DNA of 64,000 nt, taken from NCBI RefSeq assembly GCF_008364825.1, contig NZ_VTTO01000011.1:94105-158104 (forward strand). The letters run 5' to 3'. Shown in pieces: positions 8,086-16,646 of the stretch. A model generated the notes under the pieces. The model had not been told where the DNA came from. It saw nothing but the letters and a program-made list of their open reading frames with translations, and did not search any database. Position 1 is the stretch's first letter. Every line of letters begins with the position of its first letter. The position numbers and the translations under genes are program-made. Origin of the DNA: Azospirillum sp. B21. GTDB taxonomy: Bacteria; Pseudomonadota; Alphaproteobacteria; Azospirillales; Azospirillaceae.

Positions 8086-9999
8086 GTGACCTCCACCAAG
8101 ACCCCGCTGCTCGACCTTTGTCCGACGCCAGCCAAGCTGCGGGCCCTGAAGCCCGAGCAGCTCCGCCAGTTCGCAGACGAGTTGCGCACCGAGACCGTGG
8201 ACGCCGTATCGGTGACCGGCGGCCATCTCGGTGCCGGGCTTGGGGTGGTGGAGCTGACCGTGGCGCTCCATTACGTGTTCGACACGCCCTACGACCGGCT
8301 GATCTGGGACGTCGGGCATCAGTGCTATCCGCACAAGATCCTGACCGGGCGGCGCGACCGCATCCGGACGCTGCGCATGGGCGGGGGCTTGAGCGGCTTC
8401 ACCAAGCGGTCGGAAAGCGAGTACGACCCGTTTGGCGCCGGCCACAGCTCCACCTCCATCTCCGCCGGTCTCGGCATGGCCGTCGCCAGCAAGATGAAGG
8501 GGGAGCGGCGCAATGTCATCGCCGTCATCGGCGACGGCTCGATGAGCGCCGGCATGGCCTATGAGGCGATGAACAACGCGGCGTCCACCAAGTCGCGGCT
8601 GATCGTCATCCTCAACGACAACGACATGTCCATCGCCCCGCCGGTGGGGGCGATGAGCGCCTATCTGTCGCGGCTGATCTCCTCCAAGCCGTATCTGTCC
8701 CTGCGCCATCTGGCGAAGGAGATCGCCGACCAGTTGCCGCGTCCGCTGCGCAATGCCGCCCGCCGGGCGGAGGAATACGCCCGCGGCATGGTCACCGGCG
8801 GGACCCTGTTCGAGGAGCTGGGCTTCTACTACATCGGCCCGATCGACGGCCATAACCTGGACCATCTGCTGCCCGTGCTGCAGAACGTCCGCGACGCCGA
8901 CGACGACAAGCCGGTGCTGATCCATGTCGTCACCAAGAAGGGCAAGGGCTACGGCCCGGCGGAGGAATCGGCCGACAAGCTGCACGCCGTCGCCAAGTTC
9001 GACGTGGTGACCGGCACCCAGTCCAAGCCGAAGTCGAACGCCCCGACCTACACCCGCGTCTTCGCCCAGGGCCTGATCGCCGAGGCGGCGGCCGATCCGA
9101 CCATCGTCGGCATCACCGCCGCCATGCCGTCGGGAACCGGTCTGGACCTGTTCGGGGAGCGCTTCCCCGACCGCTGCTTCGACGTCGGCATCGCCGAACA
9201 GCATGCGGTGACCTTCGCCGCCGGCATGGCGACGGAAGGGTTCAAGCCCTTCTGCGCCATCTATTCCACCTTCCTGCAGCGCGCCTACGATCAGGTCATC
9301 CATGACGTGGTGCTGCAGCATCTGCCCGTGCGTTTCGCGCTGGACCGCGCCGGTCTGGTGGGGGCGGACGGGGCGACCCATGCCGGGTCCTTCGACACCG
9401 CTTATCTCGGCTGCCTGCCCGACATCGTGCTGATGGCGGCAGCGGACGAGCTGGAGTTGATGCACATGGTGGCGACCCAGGCGGCCATCGACGACCGCGC
9501 CTCGGCGCTACGCTATCCGCGCGGCGAGGGTGTCGGCCTGGAACTGCCCGATCGCGGCAGCATCCTGCCGATCGGCAAGGGCCGCATCCTGCAGGAAGGC
9601 ACCAAGATCGCCATCCTCAGCTATGGCACCCGCCTGGGCGAGGCCCGGCGCGCCGCGGCGGAACTGGCGGCGCGCGGCTTGTCGACCACGCTGGCCGACG
9701 CCCGTTTCGCCAAGCCGCTGGACGAGGATCTGGTCCGCCGCCTCGCGCTCGAGCACGAGGTGCTGATCACCATCGAGGAGGGATCGGTCGGCGGCTTCGG
9801 CAGCTTCGTGCTGCAGTTCCTGGCGACCGCCGGCCTGCTGGACGGTGGGCTGAAGATCCGACCGATGGTTCTGCCCGACCTCTATCTCGACCACGACTCG
9901 CCGGCCAAGCAGTATGAGACCGCTGGCCTGACCGCCCAGCACATCGTCCGCACGGCACTTCAGGCGCTGGGCATCGAGAGTGCCGCCGCAAGGGCCTGA
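8086..9999 (+). CDS. dxs: 1-deoxy-D-xylulose-5-phosphate synthase
   Basis: A 637-residue thiamine-diphosphate enzyme that joins pyruvate and glyceraldehyde 3-phosphate, the first step of the MEP isoprenoid pathway. The N-terminal domain contains GGHLGAGLGVVELTVALH and WDVGHQCYPHKILTGR; GDGSMSAGMAYEAMNN (from G149) is the ThDP-binding motif. The pyrimidine-binding domain has the catalytic glutamate E371 in VGIAEQHAVTFAAG, and the C-terminal transketolase domain is complete. It begins at GTG 8086 with GAGGA upstream and follows ispA closely. Confidence 0.96.
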   Translation: MTSTKTPLLDLCPTPAKLRALKPEQLRQFADELRTETVDAVSVTGGHLGAGLGVVELTVALHYVFDTPYDRLIWDVGHQCYPHKILTGRRDRIRTLRMGGGLSGFTKRSESEYDPFGAGHSSTSISAGLGMAVASKMKGERRNVIAVIGDGSMSAGMAYEAMNNAASTKSRLIVILNDNDMSIAPPVGAMSAYLSRLISSKPYLSLRHLAKEIADQLPRPLRNAARRAEEYARGMVTGGTLFEELGFYYIGPIDGHNLDHLLPVLQNVRDADDDKPVLIHVVTKKGKGYGPAEESADKLHAVAKFDVVTGTQSKPKSNAPTYTRVFAQGLIAEAAADPTIVGITAAMPSGTGLDLFGERFPDRCFDVGIAEQHAVTFAAGMATEGFKPFCAIYSTFLQRAYDQVIHDVVLQHLPVRFALDRAGLVGADGATHAGSFDTAYLGCLPDIVLMAAADELELMHMVATQAAIDDRASALRYPRGEGVGLELPDRGSILPIGKGRILQEGTKIAILSYGTRLGEARRAAAELAARGLSTTLADARFAKPLDEDLVRRLALEHEVLITIEEGSVGGFGSFVLQFLATAGLLDGGLKIRPMVLPDLYLDHDSPAKQYETAGLTAQHIVRTALQALGIESAAARA

Positions 10000-10203
10000 C
10001 CGCCGGTCCACACTGCCGGTCCACCCTGCCCGATCCACCTGAAACCATCCAAATGTCGTAATGCCATTTGTCTAGAGAAGTTTCGGGTTGTTGGACTGGT
10101 ACCGAGCGCGAGCGACGCCTTACACTGCACAGGCTGGAATGGTAGCTCCTCTGTAACGGTGGAGGCGCCGGCATCATGCGGGACGGCTACGGGATCAGGA
10201 GCG

Positions 10204-11235
10204 ATGGCGCACATCATGGCGGTCACGGCGTACCGGAACGCGGAGTTCGGGACGGATCCCGGCGCGGGGCGGGCGGCGGAAGCCAGCGGCTCCGGCATCG
10301 ACGATCCGGCGCTGCTGCGTTGCCTCCTTGACCAGACGCCGACTCCGACCGCCCTGGTGGAGGGGGATGGCGACTGCTGCAGCTTCTCCAATGCCGCCTT
10401 CCGCGCACTGGGAGTGGTTGCGGGCGCCGGCATGACGGTGAGCTTTCCCGCCCTGTCCCCGGCACTGCTGACGGAAGCGCGCAACAGCGGCCGGCCGCAG
10501 CGCAGCCGGGCCGCGAGCGACCGCGCGCCGGACGGCGAACGGTTCTGGGATGTGCGCGTCACCCCGATGCTGGGCCTCAACGGTATCGTCCGCGCCCTGA
10601 TCGTCACGGCGGACGAGACGCCGGAGTCGGTCGCCGAGCATGACCGGCGCCTTCGCGACGTCAGCCATCGGCTGAAGAACACGCTGCAGCTCGTCTCCAG
10701 CCTGCTGACCCTGCAGACGCTGTCCAGCAAGGATCCCGAGGTCCGCCGCGCCCTTCAGAGCGCCGGCGGTCGTGTCGGCATCGTCACCCAGGCCCACCAG
10801 CGCACCCACGGTGCCTTGCGCGCCGGCACCGTCGACATGGCGCCGCATCTGCGCGAACTCTGCCAGGAGTTGGAGGCGACGCTTCCCGGCGCCCACCGCA
10901 TCCATGTCGCCGCGGAGGCTACGGAAATGCCGGTGGATTCCATCATCCCCTTCAGCCTGATCGTCAGCGAGTTGGTCGGCAACGCCGCCCGCCACGCCTT
11001 TCCGGCCGGGGCGCCCGGTACGATCGATGTGCGGCTCGGCCGAACCGGCGACGGCAACGTCCGTCTGGAGATCTCCGATCGCGGCACCGGCCTGCCGGCC
11101 GGTCTGGACATCACCCGTGCAGCCACGCTGGGGCTGAAGGTGGTGCGCGCCTTCGTCGGCCAGCTGCGCGGCAAGCTGACCGCGGACAGCAGCCCCTACG
11201 GCACCCGTGTGACCGTCGACTTCCCCGCCCCCTGA
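10204..11235 (+). CDS. PAS-containing sensor histidine kinase, HisKA_2 type
   Basis: A 343-residue soluble kinase. A PAS-like region covers about residues 30-145 (LLDQTPTPTALVEGDGDCCSFSNAAFRALG). The dimerisation/phosphotransfer segment is LRDVSHRLKNTLQLVSSLLTLQ, with the phosphoacceptor His in SHRLKN, characteristic of HisKA_2/HWE-related kinases. The ATPase domain has the N-box ELVGNAARHAFPAG, ISDRGTGLP and YGTRVTVDFP. No membrane segment is visible. The start is uncertain: AGGAG (10197-10201) is very close to ATG 10204, and ATG 10216 or GTG 10159 are alternatives. No response regulator is adjacent, so the partner is unknown; such kinases often serve alphaproteobacterial general stress or light signalling. 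Confidence 0.82.
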   Translation: MAHIMAVTAYRNAEFGTDPGAGRAAEASGSGIDDPALLRCLLDQTPTPTALVEGDGDCCSFSNAAFRALGVVAGAGMTVSFPALSPALLTEARNSGRPQRSRAASDRAPDGERFWDVRVTPMLGLNGIVRALIVTADETPESVAEHDRRLRDVSHRLKNTLQLVSSLLTLQTLSSKDPEVRRALQSAGGRVGIVTQAHQRTHGALRAGTVDMAPHLRELCQELEATLPGAHRIHVAAEATEMPVDSIIPFSLIVSELVGNAARHAFPAGAPGTIDVRLGRTGDGNVRLEISDRGTGLPAGLDITRAATLGLKVVRAFVGQLRGKLTADSSPYGTRVTVDFPAP

Positions 11236-11318
11236 CGATTCCGGTCCCCGGGGCTTGCCCTTCCGGCCGTTCCGCGTCAGGAATGCGCCGGCAAGGGCAT
11301 GAGCGAGGGGCTGACGGC

Positions 11319-12062
11319 ATGGCACGGATAAGGGTGGATGTGGCGCTGGTGGAGCGCGGGCTGGCGGAAAGCCGGGCCAAGGCGCAGGCGCTGATCCTGG
11401 CCGGGCTGGTCTATTCCGACACCAAGCGCATCGACAAGGCCGGCGACCTGATCGCGGCGGAAGCCCCTCTGGCGGTCAAGGGGCAGGATCATCCCTGGGT
11501 ATCGCGGGGTGGGCTGAAGCTGGTGAAGGGGCTGGATGTCTTCGCCATCGATCCGGCCGGCCTGACCGCGGTCGATGTCGGCGCCTCCACCGGCGGCTTC
11601 ACCGACGTGCTGCTGACCCGCGGCGCTGCCAAGGTCTATTCCGTCGATGTCGGCCACGGACAACTGGCCTGGAAGCTGCGCAACGATCCGCGCGTGGTGG
11701 TGCTGGAGAAGACCAATGCCCGTCATCTGACCACGGCCGAAATCCCCGACCCGATCGACCTCGTCGTGTGCGACGCCAGCTTCATCGGGCTGGAAATCGT
11801 CCTGCCGGCGGCGCTGGACCTGGTCGTGCCCGGTGGCCGGCTGGTCGCCTTGATCAAGCCGCAGTTCGAGGTCGGGAAGGGCCGCGTCGGCAAGGGCGGC
11901 GTGGTGCGCGAACCGGAATTGCATGGGGAAGTCTGCGATCGCATCCGCGCCTGGCTGGATGCAAGGCCGGGCTGGCGGGTTCTGGACATCACCGAAAGCC
12001 CGATCACTGGCCCGGAGGGCAACAAGGAGTTCCTGATCGGGGCGGTGAAGGACCGCGTCTGA
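11319..12062 (+). CDS. tlyA: TlyA-family rRNA 2'-O-methyltransferase
   Basis: A 247-residue protein with an N-terminal S4 RNA-binding domain (about 1-60, IRVDVALVERGLAESRAKAQALI) and an FtsJ/RrmJ-type methyltransferase domain. The SAM motif VDVGASTGGFTDVLL and CDASFIGL are present. In characterised species TlyA methylates cytidines of 16S and/or 23S rRNA; the older hemolysin annotation is not supported by the domains. The ATG at 11319 has a GAGGGG tract at a normal distance and starts at the conserved S4 domain. tlyA downstream of dxs is a common alphaproteobacterial order. Confidence 0.92.
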   Translation: MARIRVDVALVERGLAESRAKAQALILAGLVYSDTKRIDKAGDLIAAEAPLAVKGQDHPWVSRGGLKLVKGLDVFAIDPAGLTAVDVGASTGGFTDVLLTRGAAKVYSVDVGHGQLAWKLRNDPRVVVLEKTNARHLTTAEIPDPIDLVVCDASFIGLEIVLPAALDLVVPGGRLVALIKPQFEVGKGRVGKGGVVREPELHGEVCDRIRAWLDARPGWRVLDITESPITGPEGNKEFLIGAVKDRV

Positions 12063-12280
12063 TCCGGACGGAACCGCAGTCCTGACGTGGGCACCCGTAA
12101 GCCGGCACGCGGCACGGCTCCGTTGCGACGGCCGGTCTCGGCTGCCGGCTTGTCCAGTCCCCGTTCAGTGGGCGCCAGTCGTCAGCAGTAAAGAATGTTT
12201 GCTAATCAAGCAATCAAGGCGCATTTCGTGTAGACATGTGTTTCAGCCACCCGTGGGTTGCGCGGTTTGCGCTTCTGGTA

Positions 12281-12294
12281 TTTGGTATGCCAGA
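12281..12294. promoter_or_regulatory. Palindromic operator-like site, copy A
   Basis: TTTGGTATGCCAGA is a near-perfect palindrome, 34 bases before the 39-residue ORF. The same sequence, including TCTGR TA just before it, recurs at 13615-13628 upstream of the Nramp gene: 12274-12295 and 13608-13629 agree at all but a few transition positions. The TGGYATRCCA core is like sites bound by GntR/FCD-type regulators, but the regulator is not identified. Confidence 0.5.
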
Positions 12295-12328
12295 CTATCT
12301 TGTTCTTCGTTAACCCATGGAGGCAATC

Positions 12329-12448
12329 ATGACCTACGCGACCGCTTCGGACTTTCACTCGAAGAAGAGCTTTGCGTCCTTCGTTCAGGCCTTTAAGTCT
12401 TTCATGAATGCTTGGTGCGACAAGTCACGCCTGTACGGCCCCCTGTGA
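12329..12448 (+). CDS. 39-residue small protein
   Basis: The short ORF starts with ATG 12329, preceded by a strong GGAGG (12319-12323) at a 5-base spacing. It encodes a 39-residue peptide with aromatic and Ser/Lys-rich composition (FHSKKSFASFVQAFKSFMNAW), one cysteine and no signal peptide; the central part can form an amphipathic helix. It has its own upstream palindrome (12281-12294) shared with the Nramp gene and is followed by a hairpin. No family is recognised. The ribosome site and promoter-like context are the evidence that it is real. Confidence 0.55.
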   Translation: MTYATASDFHSKKSFASFVQAFKSFMNAWCDKSRLYGPL

Positions 12449-12464
12449 GGCCGCCAGCACGTGA

Positions 12465-12496
12465 GCGAGGCTCCAGGGCTGCGATGGCAGCCTCGC
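12465..12496 (+). terminator. Hairpin after the 39-residue ORF
   Basis: Perfect 8-base stem GCGAGGCT (12465-12472) and AGCCTCGC (12489-12496), 17 bases after the stop codon. There is no T-run, so it may stabilise or end the short transcript in a factor-assisted manner. Confidence 0.4.
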
Positions 12497-12548
12497 ATCT
12501 CGGGCAACATGGCATGCTTGGCGAGGCAATTCCTTTAAGAGAGGCAAA

Positions 12549-12579
12549 GAATGGGTCGTGACCATGTCGCGGCCCATTC
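12549..12579. terminator. Hairpin between two small genes
   Basis: Arms GAATGGGTCG (12549-12558) and CGGCCCATTC (12570-12579), nine of ten pairs plus one mismatch. It lies downstream of the minus-strand gene at 12618-12833 and could end that transcript; no T-run follows on either strand. Confidence 0.4.
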
Positions 12580-12617
12580 TCGATTCCGGGCACCCGTTTG
12601 CCTGAAGGCCCTCTCGC

Positions 12618-12833
12618 TCAGTCCTTCGTCTGGTAGACGGACATAAAATGGCGACCGACGCGCCTGGGCGGACGGTTCACGTTGGCCGGGCGGCTCAAGG
12701 TCTGCACCGATCCCGTGAAGGTGTCCGGCGCGCGGTAGCGTTGCCAAACCGATGTCAGGGCCGAGGCGGCGATGGTCGCGACGAAAGTGGCGACGCAAAG
12801 CGCAACCGCGAGTGAGATCGGATCCAGAAGCAT
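12618..12833 (-). CDS. Small single-pass membrane protein, unknown function
   Basis: A 71-residue ORF with one strong hydrophobic helix at about residues 6-30 (ISLAVALCVATFVATIAASAL) and a basic C-terminal tail (NVNRPPRRVGRHF). The ATG at 12833 has AGAAGGGA about 6 bases upstream, which supports it as a true gene. The tail would lie in the cytoplasm by the positive-inside rule. No domain is recognised. Confidence 0.55.
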   Translation of the reverse strand: MLLDPISLAVALCVATFVATIAASALTSVWQRYRAPDTFTGSVQTLSRPANVNRPPRRVGRHFMSVYQTKD

Positions 12834-13745
12834 GGCATCCCTTCTGCGTTCGGTTCGGGGGCACCGCGGACCTGATCCCGCTGCCCCGATTTTGGGACTG
12901 ACTATGCCCGATCAACAGTTGACCGGGTATTTCGGTCCGAACTCTCGCATACCCGGATTGAAAGCATACGCAATTTAAATCCCGGACCGGCCGTATCTTT
13001 TCCCGAAGCGGAAAAGCGGGCCGGCAGGAGGGAAACGCCCGGCCGGGATGCCGACAGCCGCAATGCCGTGATCCAGATATGAAAATCCGATCGGTCCCGC
13101 CGCATGCGGCCGCTGTGGGCACGCAGCGCGAAAGCCGCCGGAGTTGCGACAGAATGCTTGCCTTGATCGACGGCACACGGCGTCCTAGCCGAAGGGCGAG
13201 CTGAGGATCGCTCCTGAACAAGTGCAGCATTCGCCTGCCATGCAACGGAAACTCGAAGAGGAAGCATCAACTTCCGCCGAGTTGCCGTTGGCGCTCCGTG
13301 CCGTTCTGCAAGCGAGCAGAGCACATGATCGAACAGAATAAAAAATGAGAAGTGAAGGCTGTCCCGCCCCCTGTCGGGACAGCCCTCTGGGAGAGACATT
13401 GGCGCGTGGCTCAAGCACACCAAGTTGAGAGTCATATAGAAGATATTGTTTGGTCTGGCAATACCCGAATCTTTGCTCGGAATCATCTTCAGAGTAGCTG
13501 CTGAGGTACTGCCATACGAACGAGTCTCGATTTTAATCCCTGCGCGATGAGTATTTTTTTGTTGGCGGAAAAGCCTGAATGTCGGCGGATATTTTTTCCT
13601 GCGTGTATCTGATATTTGGCATACCAAACATGTTCGCGGCGGAACGGTTGGCCGCTGCACCCGAACTCGGATCGGGAAGGATCCATGCGGAACCGAGCCA
13701 ATGGGCCTCAACCGGTTCAACGCTCATTGCAGGGAGGGACAGGGA
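12834..13745. other. Long intergenic region upstream of the Nramp-fold gene
   Basis: About 0.9 kb without a convincing gene. Open frames here have no good ribosome site, have mixed codon use and run through all phases. The stretch 13300-13640 is distinctly more AT-rich than the surroundings and ends with the palindrome at 13615-13628, so it probably holds the Nramp promoter and leader. Nothing else was recognised. Confidence 0.55.
13615..13628. promoter_or_regulatory. Palindromic operator-like site, copy B
   Basis: TTTGGCATACCAAA has perfect TTTGG/CCAAA arms around CATA and sits 117 bases before the Nramp-fold gene. It is the second copy of the site at 12281-12294, and the extended match covers 13608-13629. 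It is probably a repressor or activator site controlling the transporter. Confidence 0.55.
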
Positions 13746-15152
13746 ATGAGTATCAGCTCGACAAACAGCGCTGCGATCGCCGTCGACGGTGTGTATGACG
13801 GCACCGCCGCCGACAGCGGGGTTGTCAAAAAAGAGATCCGGCTGGAAGCGCCGGGCACCGGTTTCATGGATACCTGGAAGGCGATGGGGCCGGGCATCGC
13901 AGCGGCGATGACCGGCATCGGCGCCAGCCACATCATGCATGCGCCGACCGCCGGCGCCCGTTTCGGCTACGATCTTCTGTGGGTGATCCTGGCCGCCTAC
14001 ATCATCAAGTATTGCGCCTTCGAGTTCGCCCACCGCTACACGATGGTGAAGGGCGAGACCATCATCAACGCCTACCACCGCGTCGGCACATGGCCGCTCT
14101 GGTTCATGATCTTCCAGGGTCTCGCCAACACCGTCGGCATCGCCGGCCGCGCGCTGGGCTGCGCCGCCCTGATGTGGGCCGCCTTCCCCTTCATGCCTAT
14201 GGAGGCATGGGCCGTCACCATTCTCGTCGGCACCGTCACTATCCTGTGGCTGGGCAGCTACAAGGCGGTCGAAGGCATCTGCAAGCTGCTGATCATCATC
14301 TTCGCCGTGTCCTGCTTCGTGGCGTTCGCGCTGCAGGCGCCGCCGCCGGGCGAATACCTGTCGCGCCTGCTGCCGACGCTGCCGCCTGTCGGTGCGATGC
14401 TGCTGTTCGGCGCCATGTTCGGCTACTTCCCGACCACGCTGGAAGTCGCGCCCATGCAGTCGAACTGGGCGGTGGACAAGAAGGCCGGCATGGTCAAGGT
14501 CAACGAGATGCGGGCCCAGGGGCACACCGTGCACATGGATCCCGACTACATGAAGAAGAGCCTGATCCTGTTCAAGCGCGACATGAACATCAGCTACATC
14601 ATCTCGATGCTGTCGGGCATGGTGTTCCTGATCGTCGGCGCGGCGGTGCTGAACCCGATGGGGCTGGTGCCCAAGGGCAGCGAGATGGGCACGACGATCG
14701 CGCGCATCTACACCGACACCTTCGGCGCATGGATCTTCCCGGTGATCATCGCCGGCGGCGTGGCGGCGCTGTTCTCCACCGTCTTCACCTACTTCGACGG
14801 CCAGGCCCGCATCTTCGAGGAATGCGCCGTGCGGCTGAAGCGGGACTGGGACAACCCGCGCATGCGCAAGCTCCTGTACCGCGGCATGCAGGTGCTGTGG
14901 CTGGTGGCCGGCATCGCCGTGGTCTTCGGCCTGCCGGAGCCGATCTTCGTGGTCCAGGTCGCCTCTGTGATGGCGCTGGTCTTCTCGCCGGTGCTGTTCT
15001 GGCTGACCATCAAGGCGGTCAAGGACAACTTCACCTCCGACTTCGAACGTGAGCTTCTGCCGAGCAAGTTCCAGTTCGCCTGGGCGTGGGCCGGCACGGC
15101 CAGTCTGGTCCTGCTGACGCTCTACGTCCTCTACTACCAATTCCTGACCTGA
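13746..15152 (+). CDS. Divergent Nramp-family (LeuT-fold) transporter without canonical metal ligands
   Basis: A 468-residue membrane protein with about 11 helices. The Nramp relation is visible in GPGIAAAMTGIGASHIMHAPTAGARFGYDLLWV, aligned to the TM1 region of MntH. The metal-binding DPGN of TM1 is replaced by GASH, and the MPH motif of TM6 is replaced by FPT (FGYFPTTLEVAPMQS). A hydrophilic stretch near 250-280 (HTVHMDPDYMKKSL) lies in a loop. Loss of the Asp, Asn and Met ligands argues against ordinary manganese or iron uptake. The ATG at 13746 follows AGGGACAGGGA. A hairpin with a T-run follows the gene. Substrate unknown. Confidence 0.85.
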   Translation: MSISSTNSAAIAVDGVYDGTAADSGVVKKEIRLEAPGTGFMDTWKAMGPGIAAAMTGIGASHIMHAPTAGARFGYDLLWVILAAYIIKYCAFEFAHRYTMVKGETIINAYHRVGTWPLWFMIFQGLANTVGIAGRALGCAALMWAAFPFMPMEAWAVTILVGTVTILWLGSYKAVEGICKLLIIIFAVSCFVAFALQAPPPGEYLSRLLPTLPPVGAMLLFGAMFGYFPTTLEVAPMQSNWAVDKKAGMVKVNEMRAQGHTVHMDPDYMKKSLILFKRDMNISYIISMLSGMVFLIVGAAVLNPMGLVPKGSEMGTTIARIYTDTFGAWIFPVIIAGGVAALFSTVFTYFDGQARIFEECAVRLKRDWDNPRMRKLLYRGMQVLWLVAGIAVVFGLPEPIFVVQVASVMALVFSPVLFWLTIKAVKDNFTSDFERELLPSKFQFAWAWAGTASLVLLTLYVLYYQFLT

Positions 15153-15180
15153 TCTCCGGCCCGTCCCGGAACCCGGCGTG

Positions 15181-15225
15181 TGACGCCCTGGAACCAGGCA
15201 TTTCAGGGCGTCATACCCTGTTTTT
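15181..15225 (+). terminator. Rho-independent-type terminator after the Nramp-fold gene
   Basis: Perfect 10-base stem TGACGCCCTG (15181-15190) and CAGGGCGTCA (15204-15213), followed after 7 bases by TTTTT (15221-15225). It lies 28 bases after the stop codon and separates this gene from nhaA. Confidence 0.75.
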
Positions 15226-15322
15226 CGTCATTGCAGGCCCATATAGTCCGAGAAACTTTGTCTGCGGTAAGATGGCAGGCATGGAGCAGCTCTGACAGAA
15301 ATCGAATAAAGGACAGAATTCC

Positions 15323-16552
15323 ATGGTGGAAAAGACGCAACCCTCTCGCCGGCGCCCGATTTCCATTTTCAGGGAATTCATGAACAGCGAAGCGTCGGGC
15401 GGCATTCTTCTGATGGTCGCCGCGGCGCTCGCCCTGATCGTTGCGAATTCTCCCCTGTCGAGAGTCTATTTCGACACGCTGCACAGCTATGTCTTGGGGT
15501 TGAGCATCGGGCATTGGGTCAATGACGGACTGATGGCGGTCTTCTTCCTGCTGGTCGGGCTGGAGATCAAACGAGAGATGCTGGACGGACAACTCTCCTC
15601 ATGGTCGCGCCGGATTCTGCCGGGCGTGGCGGCGGCCGGCGGCATGCTGGTGCCAGCCCTCATCTATGTGGCCTTCAACAGCAGCGATCCGGAAACGATC
15701 CGCGGCTGGGCCATTCCGGCGGCGACGGACATCGCCTTTGCCCTGGGCGTCCTGTCGCTCCTTGGCCCCCGCGTGCCGACGTCCCTCAAGATCTTCCTGA
15801 CGGCCCTGGCCATCATCGACGATCTGGGCGCCGTCATCATCATCGCCCTGTTCTATACCGCCGACCTGTCGATGCCGGCCCTGGGTGCGGCGGCGCTCAT
15901 CCTGGCGGCGCTGATCGCCTTGAATCGCTTCGGCGTCCAGACGCTCTGGCCCTACCTCATTCTCGGCGCGGGCCTGTGGGGTGCGGTTCTCCTGTCGGGC
16001 GTCCATGCGACGCTGGCGGGCGTCACCCTTGCGCTGACCATTCCGCTTCGCCCCGCGCCGGGCAAGCCGGACGACATGCACTCCCCGCTGCACCGGCTGG
16101 AGCACGGCATCCACGGTTGGGTGGCCTACCTGATCGTCCCCGTCTTCGGCTTCGCCAATGCCGGCGTGTCCTTCGCCGGCATGGACGCGTCGATCCTGAC
16201 GGGCTCTCTCCCGCTGGGGATCGCGCTCGGCCTGTTCCTGGGGAAAATGGTCGGCGTGTTCGGAACCGCCTGGCTCACCATCCGCCTGGGCTTCGCCGAC
16301 ATGCCGGCCGGTGCGAGCACGTCGCAGCTTTTCGGCGTCTCCCTGTTGTGTGGCATCGGCTTCACCATGAGCCTGTTCATCGGAGCCTTGGCCTTCCCCG
16401 CTTCGCCTGAACTGGGCGATGCGGTCAAGGTCGGTGTCTTCACGGGTTCGCTTGTGTCCGCGACCGCAGGCGCCCTGCTTCTGCGCCTTGTGCCCCGGAA
16501 GGCTGGGGTTCCGGCTCATGGGTATACGAAGGCCGATCGGAACGCGGCGTGA
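15323..16552 (+). CDS. nhaA: Na+/H+ antiporter NhaA
   Basis: A 409-residue inner-membrane antiporter that exchanges sodium for protons. Twelve hydrophobic segments are visible. The ion-binding acidic residues are D136 in AATDIAFALG and D166-D167 in AIIDDLGAVIII; the start FMNSEASGGILLM and VGLEIKRE are typical. It starts at ATG 15323 after AAAGGACAG. The C-terminus ends in a short basic tail. A GC-rich hairpin at 16583-16606 follows. With proVW and betI at the other end of the window it fits a salt-adaptive lifestyle, though they are not linked. Confidence 0.95.
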   Translation: MVEKTQPSRRRPISIFREFMNSEASGGILLMVAAALALIVANSPLSRVYFDTLHSYVLGLSIGHWVNDGLMAVFFLLVGLEIKREMLDGQLSSWSRRILPGVAAAGGMLVPALIYVAFNSSDPETIRGWAIPAATDIAFALGVLSLLGPRVPTSLKIFLTALAIIDDLGAVIIIALFYTADLSMPALGAAALILAALIALNRFGVQTLWPYLILGAGLWGAVLLSGVHATLAGVTLALTIPLRPAPGKPDDMHSPLHRLEHGIHGWVAYLIVPVFGFANAGVSFAGMDASILTGSLPLGIALGLFLGKMVGVFGTAWLTIRLGFADMPAGASTSQLFGVSLLCGIGFTMSLFIGALAFPASPELGDAVKVGVFTGSLVSATAGALLLRLVPRKAGVPAHGYTKADRNAA

Positions 16553-16582
16553 TACCGTCAAGTTGACAAACGGCAAATGAAC

Positions 16583-16606
16583 GGCGCCTCCGCTCTCGGG
16601 GGCGCC
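16583..16606 (+). terminator. Hairpin after nhaA
   Basis: Stem GGCGCCTCC with GGGGGCGCC (one U-G wobble), 30 bases after the nhaA stop. It lacks a T-run, so termination is probable but not certain. Confidence 0.45.
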
Positions 16607-16646
16607 GGCCGGCGGGAGCGACGGGACAATGTTCAGGCGGTCGGGT

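Noticed and set aside
7105..9465. Long minus-strand frame opposite ispA and dxs
   Set aside because: Pure antisense shadow of two well-identified genes with low-complexity translation.
9999..10203. Possible small RNA or riboswitch between dxs and the kinase gene
   Set aside because: No clear hairpin-rich conserved structure or terminator was seen.
11319..12062. Hemolysin annotation for the TlyA-family gene
   Set aside because: The S4 plus FtsJ methyltransferase domains show an RNA methyltransferase; no pore-forming feature is visible.
12902..13720. Overlapping minus-strand frames before the Nramp-fold gene
   Set aside because: Mixed codon use, no ribosome sites, Arg/Ser-rich low-information translations and overlap with the promoter region.
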